From positions 186,001 to 250,000 of the forward strand of contig JACJZH010000003.1 in NCBI GenBank assembly GCA_020635695.1: a stretch of 64,000 bases of DNA. Direction: 5' to 3'. The stretch comes from Flavobacteriales bacterium. Its GTDB lineage: Bacteria > Bacteroidota > Bacteroidia > Flavobacteriales_F > PHOS-HE28. The stretch's first letter is position 1; the number at the start of each line of letters is the position of its first letter. This document shows, piece by piece, positions 7,431 through 15,878 of this stretch. A program made the position numbers and the translations under genes. The notes under the pieces are model-generated. The model saw only the letters and a list, made by a program, of their open reading frames with translations, was not told the DNA's origin and searched no databases.

Positions 7431-10184
7431 ATGTCCGAAGATCTCTTTCTCGCCGGACTGGCGGACCGCTTGCTGGAGCATGGCGCACCTCCCTTGGAGC
7501 GGACCGCAGTGGTGCTTCCCAGCCGTCGCTCCGCGGCACGCCTGAGACAGTGGTTGGGGAACAAGGCGGGGCGTGCCATCTGGAGCCCCGAACTGTTCAC
7601 CATGGACCGGTTCCTCGCCCGGACCGTGTCCAGGAAGCTGCTTCCTGAGACCGACCTGCTCGCGCGCCTGGCGTTGACCCAACTGGAGGTCCTCGGGAAG
7701 GACGCGTTCCCCGTGGACGAGTTCCTGCAGTGGGCCCCCATGCTGCTCAGGGACATGAGCGAAGTGGATGCGCACCTGCTCGACCTCGAAACGTTCTATG
7801 CCGACCTTACCGCCCTTCAGGGGATCGAGGATTGGAGCCTGGGCCTTGGAGCGGACAGCCCCGGACAGCAACGACTCCTGCGCTATTGGGCCAAGGCCGG
7901 ACGCATACACAGGGCGTTCGAGCAATTGCAGACGGACATGCAGGCCGGACACGCAGGGCATGTTTCACGGGCGGCGGTGGCCCATTTCGCGTCCGGGGAA
8001 GGCCAGGTCCCATGGGAACGGGTCTGGATAGCTGGTGCTCATGCGCTCACACCCGCCGAGCAGTTCGTGATCGCCCACCTGTTGAAAAGGGGAGTGGCCC
8101 GAGCGGCCTGGGATACGGACCCGGCCCTGCTGAACGACCCGGGACAAAGCGCCGGGTACTTTCTGCGGAAGCACCTGGCCGAACTCGGCCCCGGCGAGAT
8201 ACCGCCAAGTGATCTCCTTCGCACAAGACACCGATCGGTGGTCGCAAGGGCCCTGCCCGACCCCACCTCCATGGCCCTTGATGCAGGACGAGAACTGGCG
8301 GCCTTGAGCCCCACTGAACGGGAAGGCACCACGGTGGTGCTCGCCGACCCGGGTCTGCTCCTGCCGTTCCTCAGGCATCTGCCAGCCACCCTGGGCCAGG
8401 TGAACATCACCATGTCCGTGCCCCTGCGTCACCTCCCCATCAACGGCCTGGTGAAGTCCTTTCACCGGGTCGCCGTCGACCTCTCCGAAGGCGGTTCCAC
8501 CCGGAAGGAGGACCTTGAACGGTTCCTGACGCATCCCTTCGTGGAACGGATACCCGGTGCATCAGGGCTTTTGGAGAGCGTACGCTCCTCAGCGGGGCCT
8601 TCCTGTTCGGTGGAACGGATCACCGAATGGTCAGAGGGAGACCCCTCCTCCCGGGAGCCCGCTTGGACGGACCTGCTGGTGGTGAAAAGCACGAGGGAGC
8701 TTGGAGACAGGACTTTGTCCCTGCTCGAACTGTGCAGGTCCGCCGCCCCTGAAGGCTCGCTGGACCTGGAGCAACTCTATCACTTGGCGATCTCCGTCAA
8801 CCGCACCGCCGAAGCCTTGGGTAGCCTGGGCGAACACCTGGCACCGGAGGCTTGGACACGCTCCTTCGACCGCCTTTTCCGGGATACCGGACTCGGCTTG
8901 TACGGTGAGCCCGAGGCCGGTATCCAGGTGATGGGACTACTGGAGACCCGCCTGCTCGACCTTGACCGGGTGATCGTGGTCGGTGCCAATGAAGGGGTGC
9001 TTCCCACCCCTGCCGGCCAGGATAGCCTGATCCCGTTCGATGTGCGGCGGGCCTATGGCCTGCCGCTCGGCTGGCATCATGACGTGGTCATCGCCCATCA
9101 TTTCTTCCAGGTCGTCAGGCATGCCAGACATCTGACGCTGCTCCATGTCACGGGCGAAGCTGGAAGTGAGGGGCCGAGCCGGTTCCTGCTCCAGCTCAGG
9201 GAAGAACTCGCCAACGATCCTGATGCGCACACGACCTTCCTCGAAGAACACGCTCAGGCGCCGGTACCCGTGAAGAACCCACCGGTGATCCAGGTCCGCA
9301 AGACCGAGCGGGTCCTCGAACGCCTTGCTGCCATGTTCGAACGGGGCATGTCCCCTACCCGCTTGTCGGACCACCTGACCTGTCCCCTGGATTTCTACTT
9401 CAAGCATGTCAAGGGCTGGCGGGATGAGCCGGATGATGAGCAAGGTCTCTCCGCGCTCGTTCTGGGGAATGCCGTGCATCATGCCCTGGAGCAGGTGTTC
9501 CGTCCACTCGAGGGCCGGGAGCTCGACCCCTCGTATCTCCTGGCGGCCAAGCCGGGTATCCGGGAACGGCTCCTTGCCGAGCTTGAACAGGAACTCCCGA
9601 TCAACACCCTTCACCAGGGAATGCCCCTGCTTCAGCTGGAAATGGCGACAAGTGCCTTGCAGGCCTACCTGGATTCGGAGGCAGCAGCCGCCAACACGGG
9701 CCACCTGGAGCTGATCGCCGTGGAAACCGAGGTATCGGCGTACCTGGACCAGCAGGTCCCGGGCCTCGCGCAGCAGGCCAAGTTCATTGGGCGCCTGGAC
9801 CGTGTGGACCGCCGTGATGGCATCGTACACATCATGGACCTGAAGACGGGAAGCGTGCAGCAGGATGCGCTGTCCCTGCGGTCCCTGGACCCCGCAGGCA
9901 TGGTGCGCAAGCCCTACGCGCTGCAACTCCTGTTCTACGCCTGGGCCAAGTTCCAGGAGGACCCGGAGCTTGACACGCTGAGGGCATGCGTGATCCCCCT
10001 TCAGAAGTCCGCCGACCCTTCCCCCCTTCCCCTGCGCATCAATGGGCAGGACCTGCTCCGTCGTGACCTGCTTCCATCGATGTCCGAACTCTTCCTGCAA
10101 CTCGCGGAACGGATGATGGATGCCAGTGTCCCGTTCGAACATCGTCCGGAAAGCGAGTACTGCACGCACTGCGTTCCGTCCTGA
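7431..10184 (+). CDS. addB: AddB-like PD-(D/E)XK nuclease, helicase-inactive subunit
   Basis: A 917-residue partner of the AddA-type helicase in double-strand break resection. The N-terminal half has helicase-like folds without a Walker A motif; the first strand reads AVVLPSRRSAARLR where an ATP-binding loop would be expected. The C-terminal nuclease is intact: LSDHLTCPLDFYFKHV (about 645), HALEQVF, IGRLDRVDRR (about 786), MDLKTG (about 802) and YALQLLFYAWAK. AddB nucleases usually carry four iron-sulfur cysteines. Here I see the first (LTC) and a pair CTHC at the extreme C-terminus, and the protein ends three residues later, so the fourth is missing. It lies 2.9 kb from addA instead of next to it. 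The stop codon is part of a terminator stem. Confidence 0.85.
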   Translation: MSEDLFLAGLADRLLEHGAPPLERTAVVLPSRRSAARLRQWLGNKAGRAIWSPELFTMDRFLARTVSRKLLPETDLLARLALTQLEVLGKDAFPVDEFLQWAPMLLRDMSEVDAHLLDLETFYADLTALQGIEDWSLGLGADSPGQQRLLRYWAKAGRIHRAFEQLQTDMQAGHAGHVSRAAVAHFASGEGQVPWERVWIAGAHALTPAEQFVIAHLLKRGVARAAWDTDPALLNDPGQSAGYFLRKHLAELGPGEIPPSDLLRTRHRSVVARALPDPTSMALDAGRELAALSPTEREGTTVVLADPGLLLPFLRHLPATLGQVNITMSVPLRHLPINGLVKSFHRVAVDLSEGGSTRKEDLERFLTHPFVERIPGASGLLESVRSSAGPSCSVERITEWSEGDPSSREPAWTDLLVVKSTRELGDRTLSLLELCRSAAPEGSLDLEQLYHLAISVNRTAEALGSLGEHLAPEAWTRSFDRLFRDTGLGLYGEPEAGIQVMGLLETRLLDLDRVIVVGANEGVLPTPAGQDSLIPFDVRRAYGLPLGWHHDVVIAHHFFQVVRHARHLTLLHVTGEAGSEGPSRFLLQLREELANDPDAHTTFLEEHAQAPVPVKNPPVIQVRKTERVLERLAAMFERGMSPTRLSDHLTCPLDFYFKHVKGWRDEPDDEQGLSALVLGNAVHHALEQVFRPLEGRELDPSYLLAAKPGIRERLLAELEQELPINTLHQGMPLLQLEMATSALQAYLDSEAAAANTGHLELIAVETEVSAYLDQQVPGLAQQAKFIGRLDRVDRRDGIVHIMDLKTGSVQQDALSLRSLDPAGMVRKPYALQLLFYAWAKFQEDPELDTLRACVIPLQKSADPSPLPLRINGQDLLRRDLLPSMSELFLQLAERMMDASVPFEHRPESEYCTHCVPS

Positions 10185-10225
10185 ACGACGAACGGGGACC
10201 CGCAGGCCCCCGTTCAGGTCGTTCA
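10182..10225. terminator. Bidirectional terminator hairpin between addB and the T9SS protein
   Basis: A long imperfect inverted repeat: TGAACGAC plus GAACGGGG on the left and CCCCGTTC plus GTCGTTCA on the right, with a 10-base loop and a 2-base bulge. That makes sixteen base pairs. The left arm begins with the addB stop codon, and the right arm ends 14 bases before the last base of the opposing gene. The symmetry suits termination from both sides. No clear T-run follows on either strand. Confidence 0.7.
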
Positions 10226-10239
10226 TAGCAGTTGGAAGC

Positions 10240-11010
10240 TCAGCGATAGACCACCTTCTCGACCTCGGTCTCGTCGCCGCGGGTCACCTTCAGGTAGTAG
10301 ATGCCATTGCTCATTCCGGTCAGGTCCATCTCCCGCCGGTAGGTGCCCTCGAAGGCGCGGATGAGGTCGGTGAAAACCGACTGGCCGAGCGTGTTCACGA
10401 GCTCGATCCTCACATCACTCACCTCGATCACGTTGAACGTGAAGGTGAAGCGGCCGTTGTTCGGGTTGGGGATCACGTCCACGCCACCGGCGGAAACGAC
10501 ACTGGCCAGCCCCTTGTAGATCATGCCTGTCATGTCACGACCTCCGAGGGAGGCATAGAAATCGGCATTGTTCATGAGCTCCCCGGTCCATGCATCGTTC
10601 ACCAATTCGAACTCGGCGACACCTTGGACGGGAATGGTCATCAGTACATATTCCTCGCCGGCCTCCCAGGTCGCTCCCGCCTGCTGCATGCGCTGCATGC
10701 CGAAGCCCGCAAAGACCTGGTAATTGTAGGGTCCATGTTCGCGCACGCCGCCGGAACGGTCGAGAGGCATGTACTGAAGGGCCGGGCCATCCTGCACAAG
10801 GTCGCCAAGCATGGCGCCAGAGGACCGGTCCCAGCGGATCGTGAACACGACCGCGGAGAAGATGTCCTCGAAGTCAGCACCGGGACGCACCCGTACTTCC
10901 AGGTCGTTGCCGTTGGCGAAAAGACCGATATCTACCGGCCCCTGGGCCAGCGCATGTCCACCAGCGGTGATCAGCGCGAATGCGAGGAGTTGGGAACGAA
11001 AGAGCTTCAT
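10240..11010 (-). CDS. Secreted beta-sandwich protein with type A T9SS sorting tail
   Basis: A 256-residue exported protein. I chose the ATG at 11010 because it gives a clean signal peptide (LFRSQLLAFALITAGGHALA) while the upstream in-frame sequence is not protein-like. The middle part (DLEVRVRPGADFEDIFSAV, then FTIRWDR) resembles cohesin-like beta-sandwich modules in Bacteroidota surface proteins, though the resemblance is weak. The C-terminal 80 residues are a type A sorting domain: VIPNPNNGRFTFTF, RIELVNTLGQSVF, LTGMSNGIYYLKVTRG. The gene starts 22 bases after the PQQ-type dehydrogenase gene and is probably its operon partner. Confidence 0.8.
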   Translation of the reverse strand: MKLFRSQLLAFALITAGGHALAQGPVDIGLFANGNDLEVRVRPGADFEDIFSAVVFTIRWDRSSGAMLGDLVQDGPALQYMPLDRSGGVREHGPYNYQVFAGFGMQRMQQAGATWEAGEEYVLMTIPVQGVAEFELVNDAWTGELMNNADFYASLGGRDMTGMIYKGLASVVSAGGVDVIPNPNNGRFTFTFNVIEVSDVRIELVNTLGQSVFTDLIRAFEGTYRREMDLTGMSNGIYYLKVTRGDETEVEKVVYR

Positions 11011-11032
11011 GGTATCGGGTGTACTGGGTGTT

Positions 11033-14000
11033 CTATGGTAGTTGTTCCGTGCGGACCTGGGTCGGCAACAGTCCGCCAATGCTGATGAGGATGACGTCCC
11101 TATCATTGGCATGCCCTGCGTATTTGACGACCCCGTCCATGTTCAGATCGCTGTCGTAGTAGCCGAGAACGTTCGCCGTGGGCACCTGTCCTCCAATATC
11201 GGACAGCACCACATCACGGTCGTTCGCGACACCTACGTACCTGATCATCTGGTCCAAATTACAATTACCCGCCCACAGAAGCAAGTACCCCGGCCCCTCC
11301 GCCCGCGCTTCGGAGCCGAAACAGGCAGTGCCTGAAGAACGGAAGTCCACACACACGGTGGCATCACCGACGATCAAGGGCGCTGCCGTCATGACCCCCA
11401 GGTGGTTCCTGTGGCGCAACCCGATGTGGTATTGGGGACGGTCGACCTGTACCTGCAGGGGAGAGGTCCCGTCCAAGCCCACCACATCCCCGTCCCTCTG
11501 GATCAGGGCAGGAACGGCCGAGAGCACCACTTCCGGGTGTTCGGCATCCCTGAGCTCGACGAGCACCCAATCCACGATGGCATCCGGGCCGGTGGTCGAA
11601 AGGACGGCGGGTTGCACGGTAGCACCGGCGCGTACACCCAGGTCCATGCCCCGGGCCGTGTAGGGTTCAACGGTCGGAAGCAGACCCGCGACACGCAGAT
11701 CGTCCCGCATGAGGCCGGTCTGGTGGTCATGGGGACCCTGCAGCCATGCTTCCAATGACAAGGTCGCCGTGCGGGGACAGGAAAGCCGCAAGGGGCCATT
11801 GGAGTAGAACACCTGAGGATCGTCCGTACCGGGCAGGGCATCCACTCCCCGCGTTCCATGGGCCTCTCCGGGGCCGAGGTCCAGCACGAACTGCTGGTCC
11901 GCAGAGCCATCGAACCGCCAGACGTTCAGCGAACCCGACTCCATGGCTGGGACCACACCTGTCCAGGTGTCCATGATGCCTGCTGCCGATCGCGCCACCT
12001 GCCAGGTCCTCACTTCGTCAATACCTCCGGCGAAGGCCGTCTGGGCCTCGCCCATCCCCAAACGATCGAAGTGGAAGTCCGACGTGTCGTACACCGAAAA
12101 GGCCGCCAGGTCCTCCGAACCGTTCACGAACAGGCGCCAATTGCCGGCGGACCGGGTGATCGCGATGTGGGACCATTGGTTCGGGGCAATGGTGACCGAA
12201 CCCTGAAGAAGGGTGGAGTCGCGCCGCAAACGCACGGTGCCACCATCCAGGTCCAAGGCCGCACCGGAACCGTCCCCCAGGATCACATCCGCACCATCCA
12301 CACCTGATGCAGGGGCCACCCAGCATTCGATCGTCATGTCCCCTTGCAGCACCACTTCCGGCAGGGATACCCGATCATCCGACCCATCGAACGAAAGTGC
12401 TCCGCCACAGTAGGCACAGGAACCGTTCCCGGCGAACATCGCGATCACGGTATCCGCTTGGGAGGGGACCTGGAACACCTGGAACAAGGGCCCTCCATTG
12501 GACCATCCGGAGAAGGAGTAGTTGTCGTTCAACAGGCACTGTTCGGTATCGAAGACGCCCAACGCGACCTGCGAACCAATGGCCTGGTCGGTGACAAAGG
12601 GGGTAAGACGTGGCATTCCATCGATGACCACCTCCATGCCCGAAGGGTCGGAATCGACCAGGAGGTCGACCTTCTCCGGATGGATGGTGATGCTCGACGT
12701 GGCCTGCAGACCATCCGCATCCGTGACCGTGAGCGTGACCGTATACCAGGTGTTCCCTGAGAATCCATGTCCCGCGGCCGGTATCACCAGATCGAATTCG
12801 GAAGTACCGGTCGCTCCTGTTTCCGGATGGATGTGTTGATCGTGATTGAACACCACATCCCATGCATAGGAGGCTTCTGAAAGGGGCCCGTCGTCCGAAC
12901 CGGACCCCATGAACGTGACCACGGTACCCGCCTGGAACGTCGAACCATCCAACGGAAGGTCGATCTGCGCCGTGGGCGGAGCACCCACCGTGATCTCCAC
13001 CTGCCCGCAGGAGACGCTGTTGCTCCCATCGCTGACGACCACCTGGGGCATGAAGGTGCCGGGACCGACGAACGTATGCTGAACGACCGCACCCGTGTCC
13101 GGCTGTGATCCGTCCCCAAGGTCCCAGATATGAAGCAACGGTGCACCCTCCGGATCGGTGGCCGTGCATTCCAACGTCACCTCCAGCAGTGGGCCCGGTC
13201 CGGACAGCGGAGAAGCCATGAGATCATCACAGATGGGCGCCTGGTCGACCGAATGGAAGATCCTGTGCACCGACCCCGTGAAGTCCTGAAAGTCGTCCGT
13301 GATCGAGACGTAGAGCAGGGAGCCATCCGGGGCCTCCAGCAGCTTCACCACGGAGGTCGCCGCCACCCCGCCCAGATCGACCGTGTCCAGGAACGGTCCT
13401 TCATCCACGACATCACCTGCACCATTGAACTCCAGGTATCGCAACCAGCCACGTACATAGTCCCCGTAGATGTACCGCCCCTGCCATTCCGCCGGGAACA
13501 TCGTGCCCTGATAGAAAACACCACCGGTCACGGAGGCACCTGACCCGGCATGCGGGTAGGCAAGGACCGGGTCGATGTACTGAGGGTCCTGACAGGATCC
13601 ATCGGGAAGCCTTCCCTGATCGCCGCATACCGGCCATCCGAGGTTGCCCCCGGGTTCGGCTGCGTGCAGGTCCTCCCAGGCCACCGTGTGATCGTTCCCA
13701 CCCACCTCGCCAAGAAGGAACATGGCGGAGACCGGATCGAACGCACCACGGAAAGGGTTGCGCAGACCGAGGGAGTAGATGCTCTGCAGCACCCCTTGGG
13801 CATTCATCAAACCTGGAGAGCCGTCATGGAAGGGATTGTCCGCAGGGATGGAACCATCCTTCCGGAAACGATGGATCTTCCCGAACGCACTGCCCGGGTC
13901 CTGTGCCACCTGTGGCCGGAAGTCGTCGCCGATGGCCAGCAGCATCGTGCTGTCATCCACGAATGCGAACGCACCTCCGGTGTGGCAACAGTTCTGGTAC

Positions 14001-14509
14001 GGTTGCGGGTCCTCCCAGATGATCACCTCGCTGGAAGGTGAGGCCGAAGCACCCAGATGGGTGAAGCGTGACACCCGGTTCCTTCCGCTCAGGTGGCTGT
14101 AGAAAACGTACAGATAGGGCTCATCCGGAAATGCCGGGTCCAGCAGGAGTTCGATCGCCCCATGCTCGGCGGTCCCATCCGTCTGCCCGCTCAGGTTCAT
14201 GTAGGTCGATCCCGAAACGGGAGGAGATCCGATCGGTCCGGTGATGCGGAGGAACCCGTTCTTCTGGAGGATGATCATCCGCCCGTCGGGCAACACCACG
14301 GCGGAGGTCGGGCTCAGCAGGCCGGAGATCACCGTAGCATGCTGGAATCCCGGCAATTGGGCCAAGGTCGGGCCCGTCCGAAGCAGGGCCGGAAGCAACA
14401 GGGACGCCCCCGCCAGGGAGCTCAGGAACAGGTTCTTCTTGATGGCCGTGGCCAGGGAACGCATCCACCCCTTTACGTGCATGGTGGACACAGGGATACT
14501 TTCCTGCAT
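11033..14509 (-). CDS. Large PQQ-dependent sugar dehydrogenase-like surface protein with dockerin-like tail
   Basis: About 1158 residues. A signal anchor (KKNLFLSSLAGASLLLPALL) is followed by a six-bladed propeller of the soluble glucose/aldose dehydrogenase family, marked by SAVVLPDGRMIILQKNGFLR, GGAFAFVDD, IYSLGLRNPFRGAFDP, GNLGWPVCGD and GGVFYQG. It would oxidise sugars with PQQ as cofactor. Then come PKD-like (WDLGDGS), PEGA-like (DSDPSGMEVVIDG) and LamG-like (ALSFDGSDDRVSLPE) modules. The last 80 residues hold two related calcium-loop-like repeats, each N or D-x-N-x-D followed by NDRD, ending QLP. There is no standard T9SS tail. The ATG at 14509 was chosen because a TATTTTTG box lies 28 bases upstream; a later ATG at 14482 is possible. 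Confidence 0.8.
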   Translation of the reverse strand: MQESIPVSTMHVKGWMRSLATAIKKNLFLSSLAGASLLLPALLRTGPTLAQLPGFQHATVISGLLSPTSAVVLPDGRMIILQKNGFLRITGPIGSPPVSGSTYMNLSGQTDGTAEHGAIELLLDPAFPDEPYLYVFYSHLSGRNRVSRFTHLGASASPSSEVIIWEDPQPYQNCCHTGGAFAFVDDSTMLLAIGDDFRPQVAQDPGSAFGKIHRFRKDGSIPADNPFHDGSPGLMNAQGVLQSIYSLGLRNPFRGAFDPVSAMFLLGEVGGNDHTVAWEDLHAAEPGGNLGWPVCGDQGRLPDGSCQDPQYIDPVLAYPHAGSGASVTGGVFYQGTMFPAEWQGRYIYGDYVRGWLRYLEFNGAGDVVDEGPFLDTVDLGGVAATSVVKLLEAPDGSLLYVSITDDFQDFTGSVHRIFHSVDQAPICDDLMASPLSGPGPLLEVTLECTATDPEGAPLLHIWDLGDGSQPDTGAVVQHTFVGPGTFMPQVVVSDGSNSVSCGQVEITVGAPPTAQIDLPLDGSTFQAGTVVTFMGSGSDDGPLSEASYAWDVVFNHDQHIHPETGATGTSEFDLVIPAAGHGFSGNTWYTVTLTVTDADGLQATSSITIHPEKVDLLVDSDPSGMEVVIDGMPRLTPFVTDQAIGSQVALGVFDTEQCLLNDNYSFSGWSNGGPLFQVFQVPSQADTVIAMFAGNGSCAYCGGALSFDGSDDRVSLPEVVLQGDMTIECWVAPASGVDGADVILGDGSGAALDLDGGTVRLRRDSTLLQGSVTIAPNQWSHIAITRSAGNWRLFVNGSEDLAAFSVYDTSDFHFDRLGMGEAQTAFAGGIDEVRTWQVARSAAGIMDTWTGVVPAMESGSLNVWRFDGSADQQFVLDLGPGEAHGTRGVDALPGTDDPQVFYSNGPLRLSCPRTATLSLEAWLQGPHDHQTGLMRDDLRVAGLLPTVEPYTARGMDLGVRAGATVQPAVLSTTGPDAIVDWVLVELRDAEHPEVVLSAVPALIQRDGDVVGLDGTSPLQVQVDRPQYHIGLRHRNHLGVMTAAPLIVGDATVCVDFRSSGTACFGSEARAEGPGYLLLWAGNCNLDQMIRYVGVANDRDVVLSDIGGQVPTANVLGYYDSDLNMDGVVKYAGHANDRDVILISIGGLLPTQVRTEQLP

Positions 14510-14537
14510 TGATGGGACTCTCAAGGATATTCGTCGG

Positions 14538-14545
14538 CAAAAATA
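14538..14545 (-). promoter_or_regulatory. Bacteroidota -7 box for the sugar dehydrogenase gene
   Basis: TATTTTTG on the minus strand matches TANNTTTG exactly and lies 28 bases before the chosen start codon. No convincing -33 TTG is seen. Confidence 0.6.
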
Positions 14546-14584
14546 AGCAGTTCGTCGCCGGCGACGAGATGTCCAAATACCACA

Positions 14585-14606
14585 CAGGGGCCCGGGTGGG
14601 CCCCTG
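14585..14606. terminator. Perfect 9-bp GC hairpin in the gap below the response regulator
   Basis: CAGGGGCCC pairs exactly with GGGCCCCTG across a GGGT loop. The hairpin lies 112 bases beyond the response-regulator stop and 75 bases before the next gene on the same strand. It is a likely terminator or attenuator, although no T-run follows. The remainder of the 0.2-kb gap (14510-14718) shows no gene. Confidence 0.5.
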
Positions 14607-14718
14607 CATGGTAACCTGCAAGGAATTTGATGGAACCAGCGCCAGAGAGGGAGGAAGTACCGCTCGCTGGCAATGGGAAGACGGGGGCGGTTCGGAGGGG
14701 TTGCCTCCTCAGCGAAAA

Positions 14719-15423
14719 TTATTCCGTGAAGCGATATCCCACTCCCCTGACCGAATGGAAATGCCTCGGTGTCTTGGGGTCCGGTTCGAAGTACTTCCGA
14801 AAGGCCACGATGAAGTTGTCGATCGTACGGGTCGTGGGGTACACGTCGTAGCCCCAGACCTTCTCCAAGATCTCCTGGCGACTGACCACTTCCCCTTCCC
14901 GCTCCATCAGCAGGCGCAGCAGCATGATCTCACGCTGGCTCAGCAGTTTTCGAAGGCCTCGTTGGCCGATGATCGCGTAGCTACCGAAGTCCACTTCGTT
15001 CCCGCCGAAGGAGCGGACGCCTTTGAGGGAAGGTGCCGTACCGTCCTTTCCCCGTTCCACGAGCTTCCCCACGCGGAGCAGCAGCTCCTCGAGCTCGAAG
15101 GGCTTCGCCAGATGATCATCCCCGACGCGCAGCCCACGGATCCGGTCCTCCGGAGTGTTGCGGGCGGTCAGGAACAACACCGGTGTCCGGTCGCCTTGCA
15201 GCCGAAGGGATTCACATACGCTGTATCCGTCCACCTCCGGCAGCATCACATCGAGCAGGATGGCATCGAAACGGGCCGATCGGGCCCGCTCCAAGGCCTC
15301 GCCTCCGGTGGTGGCGGTGGTCACATGGAACCCCTCGAGCTCAAAATTCAGCTTGAGGTTCCGACGCAGAGAATCCTCGTCCTCCACGACCAACAGTCTT
15401 GGCTTGCGGTCGGCGTCCGTCAT
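14719..15423 (-). CDS. OmpR/PhoB-type response regulator
   Basis: A 234-residue two-domain transcription regulator. The receiver domain has the acidic pair in VVEDEDS, the phosphoacceptor aspartate in ILLDVMLPEVDG (about 57), the switch threonine in FLTARN and the conserved lysine in AKPF. The C-terminal winged helix has LLSQREIMLLRLL, VVSRQEILEKVWG, RTIDNFIVAFRKYFE and SVRGVGYRFTE, the usual end of this family. No histidine kinase is adjacent, so its signal is unknown. It diverges from the menaquinone operon with only 35 bases between the start codons. A -7-like CATCTTTG (one mismatch) lies 5 bases before its ATG. Confidence 0.92.
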   Translation of the reverse strand: MTDADRKPRLLVVEDEDSLRRNLKLNFELEGFHVTTATTGGEALERARSARFDAILLDVMLPEVDGYSVCESLRLQGDRTPVLFLTARNTPEDRIRGLRVGDDHLAKPFELEELLLRVGKLVERGKDGTAPSLKGVRSFGGNEVDFGSYAIIGQRGLRKLLSQREIMLLRLLMEREGEVVSRQEILEKVWGYDVYPTTRTIDNFIVAFRKYFEPDPKTPRHFHSVRGVGYRFTE

Positions 15424-15446
15424 CCTTGCAAAGATGGCGCCCCGAA

Positions 15447-15454
15447 TACCTTTG
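15447..15454 (+). promoter_or_regulatory. Bacteroidota -7 box of the menaquinone operon
   Basis: TACCTTTG is an exact TANNTTTG match ending 4 bases before the ATG at 15459. A TTG 18 bases upstream could serve as the -33 element. The spacing puts the transcription start at or next to the start codon. The gap also holds the opposing regulator's -7-like box at 15429-15436. Confidence 0.65.
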
Positions 15455-15458
15455 GGCC

Positions 15459-15878
15459 ATGGACTTCACCCCGGAAATGGCAGCGCGGGCGGATCAGCTT
15501 TGCAAGGGCACCCTGGTGGAGCACCTGGGCATCCGCTTCAGCGTGGACGGCAACGGTCGCCTCACCGCCAGCATGCCGGTGGCCGGGCACACCAAACAGC
15601 CCGTGGGGCTCCTTCATGGTGGCGCCACGGCCGCCCTGGCGGAGTCGCTGGGAAGCATGGGTAGTGCCCTGCTCATCGATACGGACAAGCAGGGCGTGGT
15701 GGGGATCGAAGTGAACGCCAACCATCTGCTCGGAGTAAGGAATGGATCGGTGACCGCCACCGGTACGCTGGTCCATCGCGGAAGGACGACGCACGTGTGG
15801 GACATCCGCGTCACCGACGAGGAGGGCAGGCTGAGCGCAGTGTGTCGATTGACCAACCTGATCATCGGGCGGAAGTGA
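15459..15878 (+). CDS. Hotdog-fold thioesterase, probable DHNA-CoA hydrolase (MenI-type)
   Basis: A 139-residue single hotdog domain of the PaaI/MenI type. The active-site segment LLHGGATAALAESLGSMGS (about 50-68) and GIEVNANHLLGVRNGSVTA are typical of acyl-CoA thioesterases in this group. As first gene of the men operon, with a GTGA overlap to menF, it most likely hydrolyses 1,4-dihydroxy-2-naphthoyl-CoA to the free acid for MenA. Related enzymes act on phenylacetyl-type thioesters, so the substrate rests on context. The ATG at 15459 is chosen because it follows the -7 box directly; the longer upstream frame runs through the promoter. Confidence 0.8.
   Translation: MDFTPEMAARADQLCKGTLVEHLGIRFSVDGNGRLTASMPVAGHTKQPVGLLHGGATAALAESLGSMGSALLIDTDKQGVVGIEVNANHLLGVRNGSVTATGTLVHRGRTTHVWDIRVTDEEGRLSAVCRLTNLIIGRK

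Noticed and set aside
14510..14718. A tRNA or small RNA gene in the largest intergenic gap
   Set aside because: No cloverleaf is formed; only a 9-bp hairpin and weak short palindromes are visible.
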